Source: Camellia lanceoleosa (taxonomy: Eukaryota > Streptophyta > Magnoliopsida > Ericales > Theaceae). From it: a stretch of DNA of 64,000 nt. The translations under genes and the position numbers were made by a program. Below are positions 33,374 through 44,146 of this stretch, piece by piece. Location of the stretch: NCBI GenBank assembly GCA_025200525.1, contig CM045770.1, forward strand, positions 123,605,429 through 123,669,428, given 5' to 3'. Each line of letters opens with the position of its first letter. Positions within the stretch are counted from its first letter, which is position 1. The notes below the pieces were generated by a model. That model saw nothing but the letters and a program-made list of their open reading frames with translations. It searched no databases and was not told the origin of the DNA.

Positions 33374-33923
33374 GTTGCATTCCCTAGCTTGGAGGAATTG
33401 GAACTCCATGGATTTCAGAACATGAACGAAATATGGTGCAATCAACTTGCATCGCCTGCTCAACAAACTATTTAGCCCGGATGTCTCAGACAGGCGCTTG
33501 AGAAATATGTTCTCTCCTTTTATGGCCAGACATCTTGTGCATCTAAAAAGGCTAGTCATAATTAGATGCTCGATGATGGAAGAAGTAGTTGCAAAGGAGA
33601 AAGAAGAAGGAGGAAGGACAAACAGAACTCCATTGCCTAAATTGGAGTATTTGGAACTCAAAGATCTACCAGTGCTCAAGAGTTTTTGCCACGTTACTCA
33701 TGATTGGGAATTGCCTTTGGTAGAACATGTCACTATCCTTAAATGCCCTAAATTGAAGACTTTCTCTCCTGGAGTCATGTGCACCCCAAAGTTGCAACGT
33801 GTATGTGTGAAGGAGGGAAGGGACAAGTGGTACCCACTCAGAGAAGGATACCCACTCAGAGAAGGAAAAGACTGTCTATGGATAAGCGACCTCAATCAAA
33901 CCATACCACACCAAATTGACGAG
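33374..33923 (+). pseudogene. CNL exon 3, LRRs, disrupted by a frameshift
   Basis: It starts after TTTGCAG with VAFPSLEELELHGFQNMNEI in the exon 2 frame and reads to QLASPAQQTI, then TAG at 33473-33475. The LRR coding continues in another frame from about 33447 (LRNMFSPFMARHLVHLKRLV, MEEVVAKEKEE, LEYLELKDLPVLKSFCHVTH) to the donor GAG|GTATGT at 33923. A single indel around 33443-33465 explains both. As read, the receptor loses about 150 LRR residues and the tail. An 18-bp duplication gives YPLREG twice (33831-33866). A sequencing error cannot be excluded. Confidence 0.8.
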
Positions 33924-34234
33924 GTATGTTGTTTATATGAATACTTTTGTTTTTCTCTCTTTTTCTTCCATTAAGTGCGTAAGCCACATTTTAATGTCCA
34001 AGTATCCAAAAAGGAAAACAAGCTCCAGACAATTGAGAAATAAGTATTTTAAAACTATCAAACCATAATTTTTCCAAAAATTTAAATTTTGTTTACTATA
34101 CTACTAAATTTGCAATTAAAAGTAGTATCAAATTAATATATCTGAAGTACATTTTACATAAAATTTTCTTCCATTCAATTATAAACTTTGAAAGATCAAA
34201 AGTTCGTTCTTTCTAAAGTGTGAAAGTTTCTCTT

Positions 34235-34381
34235 AGGTTGTGTTTTGATCATGGATTTAGGTAGGAATTTAGAAAAGAAAAGGGAAATGTTGGGTGAAAT
34301 ATGAATAACATATAGTTACATTTCACACACTTTTTCCCTTTCTCTTTAAAATCCCTATATGAATCCATGATCCATACATAG
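34235..34381. mobile_element. Short MITE
   Basis: TGATCATGGATTTAGG at the left and CATGAATCC...GATCC-type sequence at the right pair as inverted arms of about 45 bp, including the GAAAAGGGAAA/TTTCCCTTTC segment. The element is about 147 bp. Non-coding. Confidence 0.6.
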
Positions 34382-35545
34382 TTTTTGAAATTAACAAAAT
34401 TAGAATTCATTGAATAGGGTTATTTATTCTTGAGCTTTTACTATTTCACTTGTGAATTGTGAATATTAAAACTAATATTTTAATGCCTAATTAATGATAG
34501 TACACCTCAAGTGGAACCAACAATTCACTCTCTTCCGTTTGCTTTCCAACTAATATACTATCTTATATAAGCTATAAGATCTATTTATAATAACAGCATC
34601 TACGTTACATGACTGAGTATGAGTATCAGTTGTTGATGCTTAGACAAGTACGAGACTTTTTAAATCTTAAATCTTAAGATATTGAGATATATATTCAAAA
34701 GTTATGGGGACACGTAACATACACATATCTATATCTATATTCATATTATATAAATTTATTAGATGATATGAGTAAATTATTTAGAAATATATTTGAAATT
34801 AAGTAAGATATATATATAAAAAAAAATATAGGATTTCTGTCTCTCAACCATGTGAGAGTAGGCCAAAAAAAAAAAAAATGTACTAGCAAATGTGAACTTC
34901 TTCCTCTTCAAACATCATATAAAAATTAGAGGATACAAGCGTTTAAATTGGATACAGGTGTTGGACATATATCCAATTCCCATATTCTTCTCATATCTAA
35001 CAGACATGAATACTATAGGAGAAATAAAAGGATGTATCTAACATTGAAAAGGATCACTTAAGACCTTGAGACTTTTTAGTGAATATACAAAATATCATAT
35101 TAAATCTTAACAACCAGAGTGAGTAAAACATTACAAATAAACAATTGATTTAATAATTAAAGCATACTTCATCTAGGGTGGAGGTTCTTAAGAAAAAAGA
35201 AATAAATGAAAGTGGATGATTAACCTAAAGTTGTTTTATTATATAATTCTAAACAAATTCAAGGGTTTCGAAAGGAAAATATAAAATACAATATCTAGAA
35301 ATAAATTTCCTCTACTAATCAGGAATGCTAGTCCAAGATAAGAGTAATATTGGTCCAACAAATTTCTAACTTTTATCAATTTTCAAGAACAATTATGTTC
35401 ACAAACTACTTTTAATCTCTCACACATACCTTATGAGAGGGGAAGGGGAGGGCGACTGGAATACACATCCCTTATGAGAGAGAGAGAGAGAGAGAGAGAG
35501 GGGTGGGGGAGGGGAATGGAGTACATGAAGCTTAAATTAGAGTGT
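34382..35545. other. AT-rich intronic DNA, no gene
   Basis: No coding signal. A (GA)n microsatellite with a GGGGAGGG patch lies at 35440-35515, next to the LTR nest. No transposon terminus is recognised. Confidence 0.55.
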
Positions 35546-35956
35546 TGTTAGCCAAAATTTAATTAAGGTCAATCGATAGAAGCCAATCAACAGACAAAAT
35601 TCAGTTTTTACAAAACAAAATAGATCAAGCTTGTGGTTGAGTTCTATACCTTAAACTAATTAAGGGTTTCTTTGGAGGTAATTAAGTAAAGAAGAAATAT
35701 AGAGAAACAAATGAACTGAATTTGTGTTAATCAAATGAAATTGTCACTTGCCACAAATCACATGAACTTAAACAAGAACAAACATTCGAGAAATACACTG
35801 ATCGACAGAGTAATAGTAACAAGTTATCACCGATCTACTCCTAAAATGCAGAGTGACTACTCCTAAATAAAAACTACTCCAAGAATTCATGTTGTGTGAG
35901 TTGTGTTGGATATCTTCTTTGTATCTCTCTTGGCTTATTTATAAGCTCAACCACAT

Positions 35957-35989
<33 letters not shown>

Positions 35990-36115
35990 GTAATCTAAAC
36001 TCAGGATTTCCTCAATATGCTATGATTTTCTCAACAAGCCATGATTTCTGAATATCATCCATGTCTCATGTTTGACCACTTTCCAAATTCCTTCGTATTC
36101 TTCACAAATCTAGCA
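35546..36115 (-). mobile_element. Outer LTR retroelement, left LTR (3' LTR, reverse orientation)
   Basis: This LTR is repeated at 42391-42929. It begins TGTTAGCCAAAATTTAAT and ends CACAAATCTAGCA. A (GA)n tract near 35950-35990 has expanded compared with the right copy. Orientation is minus, because a primer-binding site adjoins the right copy. Immediately right of this LTR comes a truncated LTR of a different element, so the polypurine tract of the outer element is missing. Confidence 0.8.
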
Positions 36116-36549
36116 ACTGTAGATTTGAGCTGGAGATCTTCAGTTGAGCTATCCTATTATAGGGTGATTGTGTTGGTGGCTGCCATCAATGTTGTCGGTG
36201 GCTCGTCAATGGCTAGTCGGTAGGCAAGCTTGACTTTAGGCTTTCCAATTTGTGTACAAATAGAGGTAGAGAGAGCAGACTAGTGAGTGAGGAAACCAAA
36301 AGAGCAAAATGAGAGACTAAGAGAGATTGGCCCTCTGCGTGAGAGAGGGTGCTCCCTCGTTGTGAGAGGGTGAGTTGAGTGAGGATATGTGCTCCTTTTT
36401 CCTCTATTGTAATCTTTGTATTTTCTCCATCTATAGTGAAATTTGGTTACTCTCCCGTGGATGTGTAGGCATTGAGCTGAACCATGTTAAATTTGTTTGC
36501 CTTCTTTATGTGTGTGGGTTGTTTGGTGCATGACTGTATACTCTAGACA
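36116..36549 (+). mobile_element. Inner LARD-like element, left LTR (5'-truncated)
   Basis: This matches 40510-40943 of the complete right LTR. The first 84 or so bases present at 40417-40500 are missing, and the junction with the outer LTR falls in a shared CAAC. The TATA box of the right LTR (TATAAATA, 40643-40650) reads TACAAATA here, so this copy probably cannot start transcription. It ends ACTCTAGACA at 36549. Confidence 0.8.
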
Positions 36550-39252
36550 TAGGCAAGGTCTGAGGTCAAGGGTTCAAAACAACCAGGCTGCATTCTGGAA
36601 AATATTTTTTTATAGAGGATGACCCAGCGTTGACATAGCAGATGACGTAAGCATATTCGGTCTAGGAGGGACCCAATGCAGATCCGGCCCGGATAACGTC
36701 AGTCGGATCCAGTCCAAAAGGGACCTGACCTAGATTTGGCCCAAAAAGGGTCCATGGGGTGATGATGTTAGCATGACGCAAAAATGATGTCATCGCTAAC
36801 ATAATAAGCTAACGCAATGCTAACACGGAGATGATGTCAGCAGAAGGAATATTCTAAGAGAAAATTTAATATTCCCTAGTGGTTCTAGAAATTACAGGAG
36901 GGCCCAGTTTTTCCATAAATTGTAATTTTTCCCTAGGTTTTGGAGAGTATTTTCAGTGAGCCCCCTGGAAATGCATTGATGGTCCTAGCTAAATGGACCA
37001 TTCTAGACATAACCGTAGTGTCAGAATGGTGAAATTCTGAACAGTTTTTAAAGATTTCCAAAAGTGTGAGTTTGTCATCTTCAATAACTAGAAGGATGTT
37101 GTCGAATGTTGTGAAATGCTACGGATTCACTGAAGAGATCAAAATGGTGAGACTCTGATCAGATTGGATAGACAGATGTAGATTAGGAGATAGATCATTG
37201 GAGACCAAAGGAGATCATGCTTGATCAAGTGGCGGATCAAGGGAGATCATGATTGGTCAGGGGCGATTAAAGGATTGCACATGATTATCTCAGGATCAAC
37301 AATGTCTAGGAAAATTCTGTCAAAAAGACACCTATACTGTCTAAAGAGACTAGTTCTTAAGTAGGACAAATTGTGACCCCATCAGTCTTTCTTGGAAACT
37401 TTCCTTGTTATTGAGTCCAAGTGATCAGGAGATCTGGTTCAATCAGGAGAAGATTACTTCATCGGCAGACATATGATTGGCAACCAATACAGGCTTAGGG
37501 GAATGTTGTGGCAGTTGAAGCTACTATCAAACAAGAATAGGAGTAGTACTAGTGGTTTTTGAATGTGGAAGAGCAACAATTGCAGAAGTGCACGCACAAG
37601 GCACGAGAGCACATAGCTACGAGAGCATAGATGGGTACGTAAGAGTGTCGTACAAGGTGCAAACGTACAACAGTGCAAGAGTATGCAACAGAGTTGTACA
37701 GAGGTGCAATGTGTAGGATTTTGGCCTGGAAGCAGCAACCAGTTCACAAAAGAAAGCACCAGACAGTGAAATTAAGATGGATAAGACGCGGTAGTGCACA
37801 CCTAATGAGAGGCAGATCTCTTGCTTTGTCTTGAATTTGGTTCGTGGAAATGAAGTCACGACGGGCATCCAGAGAGTTTGGGTAGAGTCACCTCAATAGG
37901 GAAACCGTATGTATTCTATTGGATGATGCAAGTACCTGGTGATAGAGATGGGAGCCATGCAGGATTACATATGGCAGTTGAAGACATTTCAAGCAGGAGG
38001 TGTAGTGTCACTCCAAATGCTTGATGGAATGGAGGCGTGTTTGTACAAGGGCATTGTATCACGCATATAGGTAATTGGGTGATAAATTTTGTCCACCCAT
38101 TTGAAGCCAATTTGAAGACCCTTCAGAGTCAGAAGTTCTCATTTCATTTGGAGACTCTCGGGTCAGTTGTAGAACATCATAGTTCATTGGGATCTCTCTA
38201 GGAGGTAGAGCGAACCGGTATTGGCAGAGTGTACTACGAAGATTTGGCATATATGAGAAGTCCAAATAGTAGTACTTTATTGGCATTAGCCTCTATGGAG
38301 GCGTTAGAGATCCTTCATGGATCGTTGTTGAAATACCTGCATATGGTAAAGCCTTGGTGTCCGCATTTGTCAATTTGAAAGAGAAGTTGTGGCAATCTAC
38401 TTCAAATCTTGGTGGAGCTTTAGCGTTCTTTTTTGCAATGTCTATTGGAGACATTGTTTTGGTGATCTTTCATGGATTATTGGCGACTTTTTTGTAGTCG
38501 TGTTTTGTTGAGATTCACTATCACATTTGGGATCTATGATCGTGTTTGATTAGATCCATTGGTGTTATTGGTTCATGAGACTTGATCGTTTCTTCCTCTT
38601 GTGATTGTCATTTTTGTAATCTGTTACATATTCGAAGACATCAACTATTAGCAGTTTGAGTGACGATTTAGACTCTGTGTGTTTGCTTCTATGGAAACAG
38701 TGTGATTGTTGTTGTTCGTTGAAGATTGAAGCTGATTTTGAATCTTATGTTTTGGGATCCATCCCTCAATTTGCCATTGGATTTGGAGGTGATAGATCGT
38801 ATGTTGACTCGATGGAGTCAATGGGGACTGTTGGAATAGTGCATCTATAATGCATGCGCCTTTGGGTAGTTTTGGCAACTGTAAAGATGGTGTATCATCT
38901 GGTATCTGTCGGTTGGAATTGCAGTTGGAGGAATTTGGAGTTTGCTCAACACTTCAAAATTTTTAGCTCTTGTTTTTTGTTTGTTCGTTTAAAGTTTGTT
39001 TTGATACTTTGGAACTGGTTAGAGTCTGACTGCATCCACAGTCCAGTTTTTATTTGGTGGAGAACTTGTTTCGATTCTTGGAATATTTGTTGGCTCTTGT
39101 GATTAGTTCATGCTTGAAGAGAGCAGTTTTGCGTTCGATGGTAGATTGAACTGGAAGTTTATGGTACCGCTTTTGAAGTTCCTTTGACGGAGAATTTGAA
39201 GCATCTCTTGTTTAGTCTCTTCAACATTGGTTCAAACAAATTTGCTCACCAT

Positions 39253-39292
<40 letters not shown>

Positions 39293-40402
39293 GAGTTGTT
39301 AAGGATAACTTGTTTGGCAGTTATGGAAATCGAAATTTGGCACGATGGTGTAGCTTGAGTTGCAAAAAATCGAAAGAGCTAGCTCGATTGGTTCTACATG
39401 TTTTGTGCATTGGCTCAACAGTTTTTTGAGCAATGAAATCTACTGTATTCTTTGGAAGAGAGCTCATGTTTTGTACAGCAGATGGCATTCAATTTTGACT
39501 GAATGGTTGGTTTTGGTTCCGTGGCGGCGAACGCACCTCTTGATGAGACAGAGTAATTGCGGATCTCTCAGGTGAGCTCAAGTGTAGGAGGAAAGATGAA
39601 ACCATGATGAGCCCTCAAAAAATATGGGTGCAGTTACTATGTTAGGTATTGCATAGTTGGTGACTTTTACAGACCTGTTGAAACTGCTTTGGTAGAAGGA
39701 GCTACTGTCAACCGTCAGTCTGGTAGTACAAGTGAGAGATGCGCAGGTGAAGTACATCACTGAACAGGAGATCAGGGATTGCAAAGGGCACATACAACAA
39801 ACGTGTGGAAATGCTATGGGGGTTGTTCAGAAGTGCAAAAGGCAAATGCTGATAGTTCAGATGGAAGCTTCGAGCAAAGAAAACCGGAAACGTTGACCAG
39901 GAAAATGAAGAGTTTTCTGTTGCTCCAGTTTTGACCATGCAAAGTGGTGCATGGCAAGTTAGTGGCATTTCAGAGAAGAGCTATAGTGCCACAGAGCACT
40001 CAAGGGAGTGTAGGGCATCCCAAGGAGTGGGTGCAGGGCATCCAATTAGGGGGTGCCAGATATTTTGATCACGGAGGTTCAAGCATGGTAGGTGAAGACA
40101 CTCGTGACAGGAAAGCATGGAAGAGATGTGTGAGATAGCGCAAGGGCTCTCTTCAAGAGATAATCAGAGGGTGGTGTGAGTAGAGTTGAGGATGTTGGAT
40201 ACCCTACACCTCTTGTATCTCTGTATTTCTCTGGTGTTTTATCTCTAGCTTCTACCATGGACACCTGGATGAGGGGGTACCAGGTATATTTTGTTAGGGG
40301 GTGCAGGCGTCTCAGTATGGAGATGCAGACTATGCTAGTTTTGGACGTGATAGGATTTGCAGCAGGTTTTGTTGCTGATACGACACATCACCCCCACATA
40401 AG
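36550..40402 (+). mobile_element. Inner LARD-like element, non-coding internal domain (about 3.85 kb)
   Basis: Between two LTRs of one family there is no gag, protease, RT or integrase trace on either strand. ORFs stay under about 100 codons and show no conserved motif. Such large non-coding interiors fit a LARD (large retrotransposon derivative) mobilised by a partner element. A 36-48 bp poly(T) run sits near 39256-39291, and TGACG-like words cluster at 36625-36840. No canonical primer-binding site is seen right after the left LTR. Confidence 0.65.
36625..36840 (+). promoter_or_regulatory. Cluster of TGACG/ACGTCA-like words in the LARD leader
   Basis: ATGACGTAAG, AACGTCAG, ATGACGCAA, ATGTCATC and ATGATGTCAG occur within about 215 bp just after the 5' LTR. 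They resemble the as-1/TGA-bZIP core TGACG. They may be enhancer-like sites or simply a decayed local repeat. Confidence 0.3.
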
Positions 40403-40416
40403 CAGAAAGGGGTGAT
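40403..40416 (+). other. Polypurine tract of the inner element
   Basis: GCAGAAAGGGGTGA directly precedes the TGTTGGG start of the right LTR. It would prime plus-strand DNA synthesis and sets the element's orientation as forward. Confidence 0.7.
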
Positions 40417-40943
40417 TGTTGGGTTTCTGCTCAATATAAGAAACGGCGCATGTAGAAGCCATTGGAAGTCAAAGAAAGCTGCAAAATGAAGAAAAAAAAT
40501 GCAACTGCAGATTTGAGTTGGAGGTTTTTAGTTAATCTATCCTATTATAGGGTGATTGTGTTGGTGGCTGCCATCAATGTCGTCAGTGGCTCGTCAGTGG
40601 CTAGTCAGTAAGCAAGCTTGACTTTAGGCTCTCCAATTTTTGTATAAATAGAGGTAGAGAGAGTAGACAAGTGAGGGGGGAAACCAAGAGAGCAAAATGA
40701 AAGAATAAAAGAGATTGGCCCTCTGTGTGAGAGAGGGTGCTCGGTCGGTGTAAGAGGGTGAGTTGAGTGTGAATTGAGCGAGGATGAGTGTTCCCTCCTC
40801 CATTGTAATCTTTGTATTCTCTCTATCTATAGTGAAATTTGGTTACTCTCCCATGGATGTAGGCATTAAGCTGAATCACGTTAAATTTGTTTGTCTTCTT
40901 TATGTGTATGGGTTGTTTGGTGCATAAATGTATACTCTGGACA
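40417..40943 (+). mobile_element. Inner LARD-like element, right LTR (complete, 527 bp)
   Basis: It starts TGTTGGGTTTCTGC and ends ACTCTGGACA, the TG...CA form of LTRs, and follows a polypurine tract. It has an intact TATA box (40643-40650). It repeats 36116-36549 with scattered differences, including CTGTGTGAGAG/CTGCGTGAGAG variants, so the insertion is not very young. Confidence 0.85.
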
Positions 40944-41299
40944 TCCTAGGTGAGATCCCTAGATCCCAACAAATTGGTGGGTACTCACCTTTGGCTTTGT
41001 CGAATAACATTATAGAGAGTCACATCCCTTATTTTTTTCAAATAAAAACTTTCTTTGTTAGCCATGTTTTAGCTAATCAAAGAGAATTCATTACAAATAA
41101 CATTTTTCAACCATTTTTGTTTTTCAAACCATGTCATGAAGGTTAATTTTTTGTGTGATCCACTAATCCAAAATGGATGTTGGATTCCAAACTCACATAA
41201 TTGAATGTCATAAAAAATTCATAAACTTTGACACTTTGAAAATGTCAGCAAATTCACATTCAACAAACGTGGATTGCTTATAATTTTCAATCATCTTTG

Positions 41300-41655
41300 G
41301 CCTAAAATCATGCCCCCCAAGTGAATCTTCATCACTAGTTTGTGTTTAATTCTCAATATTTTATGAGAGGAGGGGTTGTTTTTCTATTTTAGCCACTAAT
41401 GGCTTATCACTCTTTGCCATGTTTCGCTAAAAATATGCCTCCTGAATGAACTTTCACCATCATTTTACGATGTATTTTTAATATTTTTTTTGAGAAATTG
41501 AGTTTTTTTCCTTTTTAGCCATTAATGGCTCACCACTCATTGTCATGTTTGGCAAAAAATCATGCCTCACAAGTAAATTTTCACCATCATTTTGTGATGT
41601 ATTTTTAATATTTTTTTAGAGAATGGGTTGTTCTTCTTTTTTGACCATTAATAGC
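41300..41655 (-). repeat. Tandem repeat of about 120 bp, three copies
   Basis: Words GCCATTAATGGCT/GCCACTAATGGCT, ATCATGCC and TTTTTAATATTTTTTT recur in fixed order three times inside the outer element's internal region. Copies are clearly diverged. Confidence 0.75.
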
Positions 41656-41689
41656 TTATGAAAACCTTCCTTAGTCATTTCATCTTTAT

Positions 41690-41870
41690 GACTTGGTTCT
41701 CTAAAAACAGGTATATCAACCCCCCGAGCCACATATCTTGCCTCTTCATGAATAATTAGCTCTCTAAAAGTAGGTGCATTAACCTTTCGAGTCACATATC
41801 TTGGCACTTAATAAATAGTTGGCTCTCTAAAAATAGGTATATTAACCTCTCGAACCACATTATTTTCATA
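41690..41870 (-). repeat. Repeat of about 60 bp encoding R-Y-V-x-R-x-V-x-x-P-x-F-R-E
   Basis: Three direct copies with CTCTCTAAAAAYAGGTATAT and CGAGYCACATAT words. On the minus strand they encode RYVTRKVNAPTFREL, RYVARGVDIPVFREP and a related third copy. Probably a repeated gag N-terminal motif. Confidence 0.6.
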
Positions 41871-42367
41871 CTTTAATTTTTTATTAGCCATTATTATGCC
41901 TTCTAATTTTTGCCTCCAATATCAAATTTCTTCATCAATTAGGGAAATTTGGCCTTCAAGTTGATGGATTTTTTCATCGAAGTAATTTAAATCTTTTTGC
42001 GTCAAACAATACGGAGATGATGAAATTATTTGAAATATTTGTCTATAAAGAGAATTAATTTCTTCTTTTAGGGCCAAAGTTTCACTCCCGCACTAATAAA
42101 TTTCATTCTTACAATGCCGAATCATTCTTTCTACATCATTTGTCATGTCATTATGCTCGTAATAAATGGTAGAACCACCACCATAACATTGACAATCTTT
42201 AGACATGGAATATGAGGTATTCCACTGATAATTTGTATCTATGGAAACACTACCACTCCATTGGCGGTTTGCATCCATAGGTGCACAGGATGTAAACATG
42301 CCACTTGAAGGCATGATTCCATATACATCAGTCTACTTCTTCATTCCCATAACTCCAAATTAGAAAT

Positions 42368-42386
42368 GTCTCACCAAGCATGCCAA
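42368..42386 (-). other. Primer-binding site of the outer element (reverse strand)
   Basis: On the minus strand it reads TTGGCATGCTTGGTGAGAC, four bases after the LTR end. It matches the sites at 21912-21931 and 59986-60004 in a YGGCAYRC..AGTGRG pattern, so these three elements share a primer tRNA type. Confidence 0.65.
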
Positions 42387-42390
42387 TTTA

Positions 42391-42929
42391 TGTTAGCAAA
42401 AATTTAGTTAAGGTCAATCGATAGAAGCCAATCAACAGACAAAACTTAGTTTTTACAAAACAAAACAAATCAAACTTGGTTGAGTTCTATGCCTAAAACA
42501 AATTAAGGACTTCTTTGGAGGCAATTAAGTAAAGAAGAAATATAGAGAAACAAAGGAACTGAATTTGTATTAATCAAATGGAATTGTCACAAGTCACATG
42601 AACTTAAACAAGAACAAACACTCGAGAAATACACTGATCGACAGAGAAATAGTAACAGGCTATTGATCTACTTCTAAAATGATAAGTGACTACTCCTAGA
42701 TAGAAACTACTCCTAGAATTCACATTGTGAGAGTTGTGTTGGATGTCTTCTTTGTATCTCTCTTGACTTATTTATAGGTTTAGTCACATGAAAGAGAGAG
42801 ATGTAATCTAAACCCATGATTTCCTCAATAGGCTATGATTTTCTCAACATGTCATGATTTCCACAACATCATCCATATCTTATGTTTGACCACCTACTTA
42901 ATTCCTCCATATTCTGCACAAATCTATCA
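42391..42929 (-). mobile_element. Outer LTR retroelement, right LTR (5' LTR, reverse orientation)
   Basis: 539 bp, from TGTTAGCAAAAATTTAG to AATCTATCA on the plus strand, matching 35546-36115. The adjoining primer-binding site on its left shows this is the 5' LTR of a minus-strand element. The flanking five bases (ACCAA) do not match those left of the other LTR (AGTGT), so no target duplication is visible. Confidence 0.8.
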
Positions 42930-43691
42930 ACCAAATTAATAATAACAATAACAATAAAACTGATAAAAAATAATAAAATATGACCATAATTACTTAAAAA
43001 AATAATTTATGGTATGAGTCGACAGGTCATAATAAGCCAAATCAAGTATATTCAAGTGGCACATGAACTGATAAAGAAGTGTACATATCATTATTCTTAT
43101 TTATATGCCATGTTCTTTTTAAATTTCATCCTAAATAATATATTGAAAGGGCTGGATGAGAAACCAAAATTATCACCAATGAAGAAGCCAAATCAAGTAT
43201 GAAGTTCATGTGCCATTTGAAAATTCTAATGGTAAAGCAGCTAATCTCCCATGTCCAAGAGGGGAGAACTTCTAAATACACCCCCTAATTCCTTTAGCCA
43301 AGCCACTACTTGCGTGCATGTGATTGGGTGTATTTAGAAGCTCCCATTTTAGAGCCAAACTTTTCATTCATCCTAATAAATGAGAAACATTCGAGAAACC
43401 TCAATAATTCTGCCCAAATCCACTTGTATCTTTTATGTTTTGATTCTTTATCTGTTGGTAGTTATCAATTTTTTTTGATTCTATCATGAAAGTATAGTAA
43501 GTTGTGGCTCTTATGCACCATGTTGCCCCAAATGGCAGTTGCCTCTATTATGCACCATGTTCTGGTGGAATTTTTTTTTTTTTTTTTTTTGGAGGGGGGG
43601 GGGGTTTACATTTTCTGTATTTGTTTATCAATCAAACAACAACAAGAAGAAGTGATTTTATTTGTTTATTTTTTGTATTCCTTTGTTATAG
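42930..43691. other. AT-rich DNA with a small foldback (43262-43345) and a T/G homopolymer tract
   Basis: GGGAGAACTTCTAAATACA (43262) and TGTATTTAGAAGCTCCC (43329) form an 84-bp stem-loop, possibly a small MITE. A T21 run followed by about G12 sits at 43569-43605 just before the putative CNL last exon. No gene of its own. Confidence 0.55.
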
Positions 43692-43814
43692 CAACAAGAA
43701 GAACAATTGCAAAAGCAGCAAGAGGAAGGAAAAAATGAAGAAACTTGTGAGACTTCTGAACGTGCTACAATTGCAAAAGCGGCAAGACTGTATCATCATT
43801 CAGTTTCATTTTGA
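43692..43814 (+). CDS. Putative CNL terminal exon
   Basis: It follows the pyrimidine-rich acceptor TTTGTTATAG and is open in phase 0, the phase left by the exon 3 donor. It encodes 40 residues starting QQEEQLQKQQEEGKNEETCE and ends at TGA 43812-43814. A short, charged, low-complexity tail exon is usual for this CNL group. The exon contains a partial duplication (CAATTGCAAAAGC twice). The frameshift in exon 3 means it is translated only if the upstream frame is restored. A transcript spanning 33923 to 43692 would settle it. Confidence 0.45.
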   Translation, partial: QQEEQLQKQQEEGKNEETCETSERATIAKAARLYHHSVSF

Positions 43815-44146
43815 TGAACGTGCTACGATTTTTATTTTCTTTCATTACATTGGTTATACTGCTGAACTTTTAAATTAAAATTCTATTTATGAACACATAA
43901 TTATTTAGGAGCTGTTTAGGAATAAGTTATTATAGTTTTCTTTTCAACTTTTTACACCCCAAAAAAAAAAAAAAAAAAAATGCATAAAATAAAGAGTAAT
44001 ATAAGAATTTATAGTGGCTTTTTAGCTATAAACCCACCTTCCCTAACAAGGCCTCATTACAAAGTAGGACCATATCTGTTTGGGAACACCCAAAAATGTC
44101 ACATTTTCTCTAAAAAAATTTGTCCTTAGTTATCTTTTTCCATCAC
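43815..44146. other. Non-coding flank with partial hAT-like sequence
   Basis: It contains a poly(A) run (43962-43980) and GGAGCTGTTTAGGAATAAG-type words resembling termini of the local MITEs. No gene. Confidence 0.4.

Larger units (their letters stand above)
40944..42367 (-). pseudogene. Outer LTR element, 5' internal region with degenerate gag
   Basis: On the minus strand, 42314-42093 encodes 73 residues beginning MPSSGMFTSCAPMDANRQWS. 41807-41616 encodes ARGVDIPVFREP-type peptide repeats reminiscent of the gypsy gag segment ARGVQTPVYRKP at 60977-61006. Stops are frequent and no capsid core, protease or RT follows. Position after LTR and primer site supports a gag leader. Everything from the gag core to the polypurine tract of the outer element is gone or replaced by the inner element. 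Confidence 0.45.
33924..43691 (+). other. Putative CNL intron 3 (9.8 kb) filled by retroelements
   Basis: Bounded by GTATGT at 33924 and a TTTGTTATAG acceptor at 43691, both phase 0. It holds a MITE (34235-34381), AT-rich DNA and a 7.4-kb nest of LTR elements (35546-42929). This is an inference from splice sites and the tail exon. It would be wrong if the gene ends earlier, for example with a read-through stop near 33972. Confidence 0.5.

Noticed and set aside
36041..40415. Short ORFs inside the LARD interior
   Set aside because: All are short, on both strands, and lack any retroelement or host domain.
43569..43605. G-quadruplex candidate in the G run
   Set aside because: A single G run without further G tracts cannot form an intramolecular quadruplex by the usual pattern.
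43504..43878. 124-codon ORF through the T/G homopolymer run
   Set aside because: Its first half is Phe/Gly from homopolymers. Only the 43692-43814 part in a different frame fits a splice acceptor and CNL tail.
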